Origin: an uncultured Blautia sp.
Lineage (GTDB): Bacteria; Bacillota; Clostridia; Lachnospirales; Lachnospiraceae
NCBI GenBank assembly: GCA_934373235.1
Contig: CAKROW010000066.1
Location: 1-13,534 of the forward strand
Reading direction: 5' to 3'
DNA: 13,534 nucleotides
Shown here: positions 11,117 through 13,534 of the stretch, piece by piece
Layout of the letters: every line of letters starts with the position of its first letter
Position numbering within the stretch: position 1 is the stretch's first letter
Notes under the pieces: model-generated
What the model was told of the DNA's origin: nothing
The model's database searches: none
The model's input: only the letters and a program-made list of their open reading frames with translations
Program-made: the position numbers and the translations under genes

Positions 11117-13534
11117 TTATTCTTCTTCCGGTGCCTCAGCCTGTGTCAGCTCTTCGTCAACGCTGATCTCTTCCGGCTTTTCCTCAGTCTTATCTTCCTC
11201 AACAGAAATGTCCTCTGGTTCTTCTTCTACAGAAACCTCCTCCGGCATACCGGTGTCAAGACGAATCTCGCTGTAACGCTTCATACCTGTTCCTGCAGGA
11301 ATCAGCTTACCGATGATTACGTTCTCTTTCAGACCGATCAGCGGATCGATCTTGCCCTTGATAGCAGCTTCTGTAAGAACCTTGGTGGTCTCCTGGAAGG
11401 ATGCTGCTGACAGGAAGGAGTTTGTTGCAAGAGATGCCTTTGTGATACCAAGCATAACCTGCTTGCCTTCTGCCGGCTGCTTGCCTTCCTTCTCCAGATT
11501 TTCATTAACTTCCTCATACTCAAGGAAATCTACAAGAGTTCCTGGCAGGAATTCTGTGTCTCCATTGTCCTCAATGCGGATCTTCTTCAGCATCTGACGA
11601 ACGATAACCTCGATATGCTTATCATTGATCTCAACACCCTGCAGACGGTAAACTCGCTGAACCTCACGGATCATGTAATCCTGAACTGCACGAACACCCT
11701 TGATCCTCAGGATATCATGCGGATTTACACTACCTTCTGTCAGCTCATCACCAGCCTCAAGGAACTGTCCGTCCATAACCTTGATACGGGAACCATAAGG
11801 AATCAGGTAAGTCTTGGAATCACCTGTCTCCGGATCGTTTACGATGATCTCACGTTTTTTCTTTGTATCATTAAGTGTGGCCACACCAGGGATCTCTGTG
11901 ATGATCGCAAGACCCTTCGGCTTTCTGGCCTCAAAAAGCTCCTCAACTCGAGGAAGACCCTGTGTGATATCTCCACCGGCAACACCACCGGTATGGAATG
12001 TACGCATGGTAAGCTGTGTACCTGGCTCACCGATAGACTGAGCAGCGATGATACCAACAGACTCACCAACCTGTACCGGCTCTCCTGTAGCCATGTTCGC
12101 ACCATAACATTTAGCGCAGACACCGACTTTGCACTTACAGGAAAGGATCGTACGGATCTTAACTTTCTCGATTGCTCCACCTGTCTCGTTACTTACGCCC
12201 TCTTTCATGATGCGGGCAGCACGCTTCGGTGTGATCATATGGTTAGCCTTAACAAGAACTTCACCATCTTTGTTCTTAATAGTCTCGCAGGAGAATCTTC
12301 CTGTGATACGCTCCTGAAGGCTCTCGATCTCTTCCTTGCCGTCCATGAATCCATGAACTACCATTCCGGAGATCTCGTCCCTGTTCTCGCAGCAGTCCAT
12401 CTCGCGGACGATCAGATCCTGAGATACATCTACAAGACGTCTTGTCAGGTATCCTGAATCGGCTGTACGGAGGGCTGTATCGGAAAGTCCTTTACGTGCT
12501 CCATGTGCGGACATGAAGTACTCCAGTACGTCAAGACCTTCACGGAAGTTTGACTTGATAGGAAGCTCGATGGTATGACCGGTTGTATCAGCCATAAGTC
12601 CTCGCATTCCGGCAAGCTGTTTGATCTGTTTATCAGAACCACGGGCTCCTGAGTCAGCCATCATGAAGATGTTATTATACTTGTCAAGACCTGTAAGAAG
12701 TGCTTTTGTAAGCTCATCATCAGTCTTCTTCCATGTATCAACAACCTCTTTGTAACGCTCTTCCTCTGTGATAAGACCACGTTTGTAGTTCTTTGTGATA
12801 CGGTCAACAGTATCCTGAGCCTGCTTGATCATCTCCGGCTTCTGTGGCGGCACGGTCATATCGGAAATAGATACGGTCATGGCAGCACGTGTGGAGTATT
12901 TGTAGCCCATAGCCTTGATAGAGTCAAGTACCTCAGCAGTTCTTGTTGCTCCGTGTGTATTGATAACTTTTTCAAGGATCTGTTTCAGCTGTTTCTTTCC
13001 TACAAGGAAATCAACTTCAAGAAGCAGCTCGTTTCCAGGCACGCTTCTGTCTACAAATCCAAGATCCTGCGGAAGGATCTCGTTGAACAGGAAACGTCCA
13101 AGTGTGGAATGAACATTGCCACTGATAACAGTTCCGTCCGGCATTGTCTTATGTGTGCGGACAATGATCCTTGTCTGGAGTGTGATAACCTTGTTCTCAT
13201 AAGCAAGGATTGCCTCGTTAACGCTCTTGAAGAACTTGCCCTCTCCCGGATATCCAGGTCTTTCCTGTGTCAGATAGTAGATACCAAGGACCATATCCTG
13301 TGAAGGAACGGCTACAGGACCACCATCTGAAGGTTTCAGAAGGTTGTTCGGTGACAGGAGCAGGAAACGGCACTCAGCCTGAGCTTCCTGTGAAAGCGGA
13401 AGATGAACCGCCATCTGGTCACCATCGAAATCGGCGTTGAACGCAGTACAAACCAGCGGATGAAGCTTGATAGCCTTACCTTCTACAAGGATCGGCTCGA
13501 ACGCCTGGATACCCAGACGATGCAGTGTAGGTGC
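11117..13534 (-). CDS. rpoC: RNA polymerase beta' subunit, C-terminal two thirds (5' end outside window)
   Basis: An open frame of 805 codons plus stop runs to the right edge, so the N-terminal third (with the zipper and first zinc site) is missing. Reading past the first in-window ATG, the frame continues upstream through NADFDGD (13438-13418), whose three aspartates hold the catalytic magnesium. Later come ADSGARGSDKQIKQLAGMRG and SAHGARKGLSDTA (F-loop and bridge-helix region), the second zinc site (a cysteine near 12390 and CKCKVGVCAKC at 12139-12107), and GEPGTQLTMRTFHTGG of the trigger loop near 12000. The last 40 or so residues after MPEE are an acidic tail with a repeated ISVEE/ISVDE unit, beyond the usual end of the protein. 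In most Firmicutes rpoC is followed by rpsL; here a terminator and a kinase operon follow. Confidence 0.98.
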   Translation of the reverse strand, partial: APTLHRLGIQAFEPILVEGKAIKLHPLVCTAFNADFDGDQMAVHLPLSQEAQAECRFLLLSPNNLLKPSDGGPVAVPSQDMVLGIYYLTQERPGYPGEGKFFKSVNEAILAYENKVITLQTRIIVRTHKTMPDGTVISGNVHSTLGRFLFNEILPQDLGFVDRSVPGNELLLEVDFLVGKKQLKQILEKVINTHGATRTAEVLDSIKAMGYKYSTRAAMTVSISDMTVPPQKPEMIKQAQDTVDRITKNYKRGLITEEERYKEVVDTWKKTDDELTKALLTGLDKYNNIFMMADSGARGSDKQIKQLAGMRGLMADTTGHTIELPIKSNFREGLDVLEYFMSAHGARKGLSDTALRTADSGYLTRRLVDVSQDLIVREMDCCENRDEISGMVVHGFMDGKEEIESLQERITGRFSCETIKNKDGEVLVKANHMITPKRAARIMKEGVSNETGGAIEKVKIRTILSCKCKVGVCAKCYGANMATGEPVQVGESVGIIAAQSIGEPGTQLTMRTFHTGGVAGGDITQGLPRVEELFEARKPKGLAIITEIPGVATLNDTKKKREIIVNDPETGDSKTYLIPYGSRIKVMDGQFLEAGDELTEGSVNPHDILRIKGVRAVQDYMIREVQRVYRLQGVEINDKHIEVIVRQMLKKIRIEDNGDTEFLPGTLVDFLEYEEVNENLEKEGKQPAEGKQVMLGITKASLATNSFLSAASFQETTKVLTEAAIKGKIDPLIGLKENVIIGKLIPAGTGMKRYSEIRLDTGMPEEVSVEEEPEDISVEEDKTEEKPEEISVDEELTQAEAPEEE

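Noticed and set aside
11615..12457. Plus-strand open frame of 280 codons opposite rpoC
   Set aside because: The rpoC frame is highly conserved here; the antisense frame shows no domain or start signal.

Overview
The window looks like a chromosomal segment from a Gram-positive anaerobe of the Clostridia, most likely Lachnospiraceae (gut Blautia/Ruminococcus/Dorea-type). This is inferred from moderate GC content, strong AGGAGG ribosome binding sites, U-tract terminators, a PadR-DUF1700-DUF4097 membrane module, a PstS-like protein opening with the VISREDGSGTR motif, and an RpoC with an acidic tail. No plasmid, phage, transposon, CRISPR or tRNA signal was seen. No gene-free stretch exceeds 300 bases; every gap holds promoters and/or terminators.

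Layout, left to right. (1) Positions 1-404, minus: the N-terminal part of a phosphate-type (PstS-like) binding protein whose 3' end lies outside the window, with a promoter inside a 10-bp inverted repeat and a bidirectional terminator at 515-569. (2) Positions 597-2189, minus: cysK (cysteine synthase) followed by an Rrf2-family regulator with three cysteines. Each has its own sigma-70-like promoter, and a terminator separates them; an AATAGGA box lies at both promoters. (3) Positions 2426-4495, minus: an overlapping three-gene operon, padR, a DUF1700/HAAS membrane protein and a DUF4097 repeat protein. Its promoter carries two near-identical 19-bp AT-rich operator-like repeats exactly 30 bp apart. 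(4) Positions 4684-6861, plus, divergent from padR: two cell-surface wall enzymes built alike (membrane anchor, coiled-coil/linker, catalytic domain), an Amidase_3 N-acetylmuramoyl-L-alanine amidase and a class A beta-lactamase-fold serine hydrolase, ending at a bidirectional terminator. (5) Positions 7046-11010, minus: a tightly coupled three-gene operon encoding a transmembrane Hanks-type Ser/Thr kinase without PASTA repeats, a PP2C phosphatase and a 407-residue protein of unknown function with two HTH-like segments. (6) Positions 11117-13534, minus: the C-terminal two thirds of rpoC, followed by a terminator.

The most interesting unit is the kinase/PP2C/unknown operon. The kinase has an outward-facing aromatic-rich domain that could sense something outside the cell, the phosphatase could reverse its action, and the third protein is a reasonable candidate target or effector. 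No convincing promoter lies between rpoC and the kinase, so the operon may be fed by read-through of the rpoC terminator. The functions of the three-gene unit and its link to RNA polymerase genes are inference.
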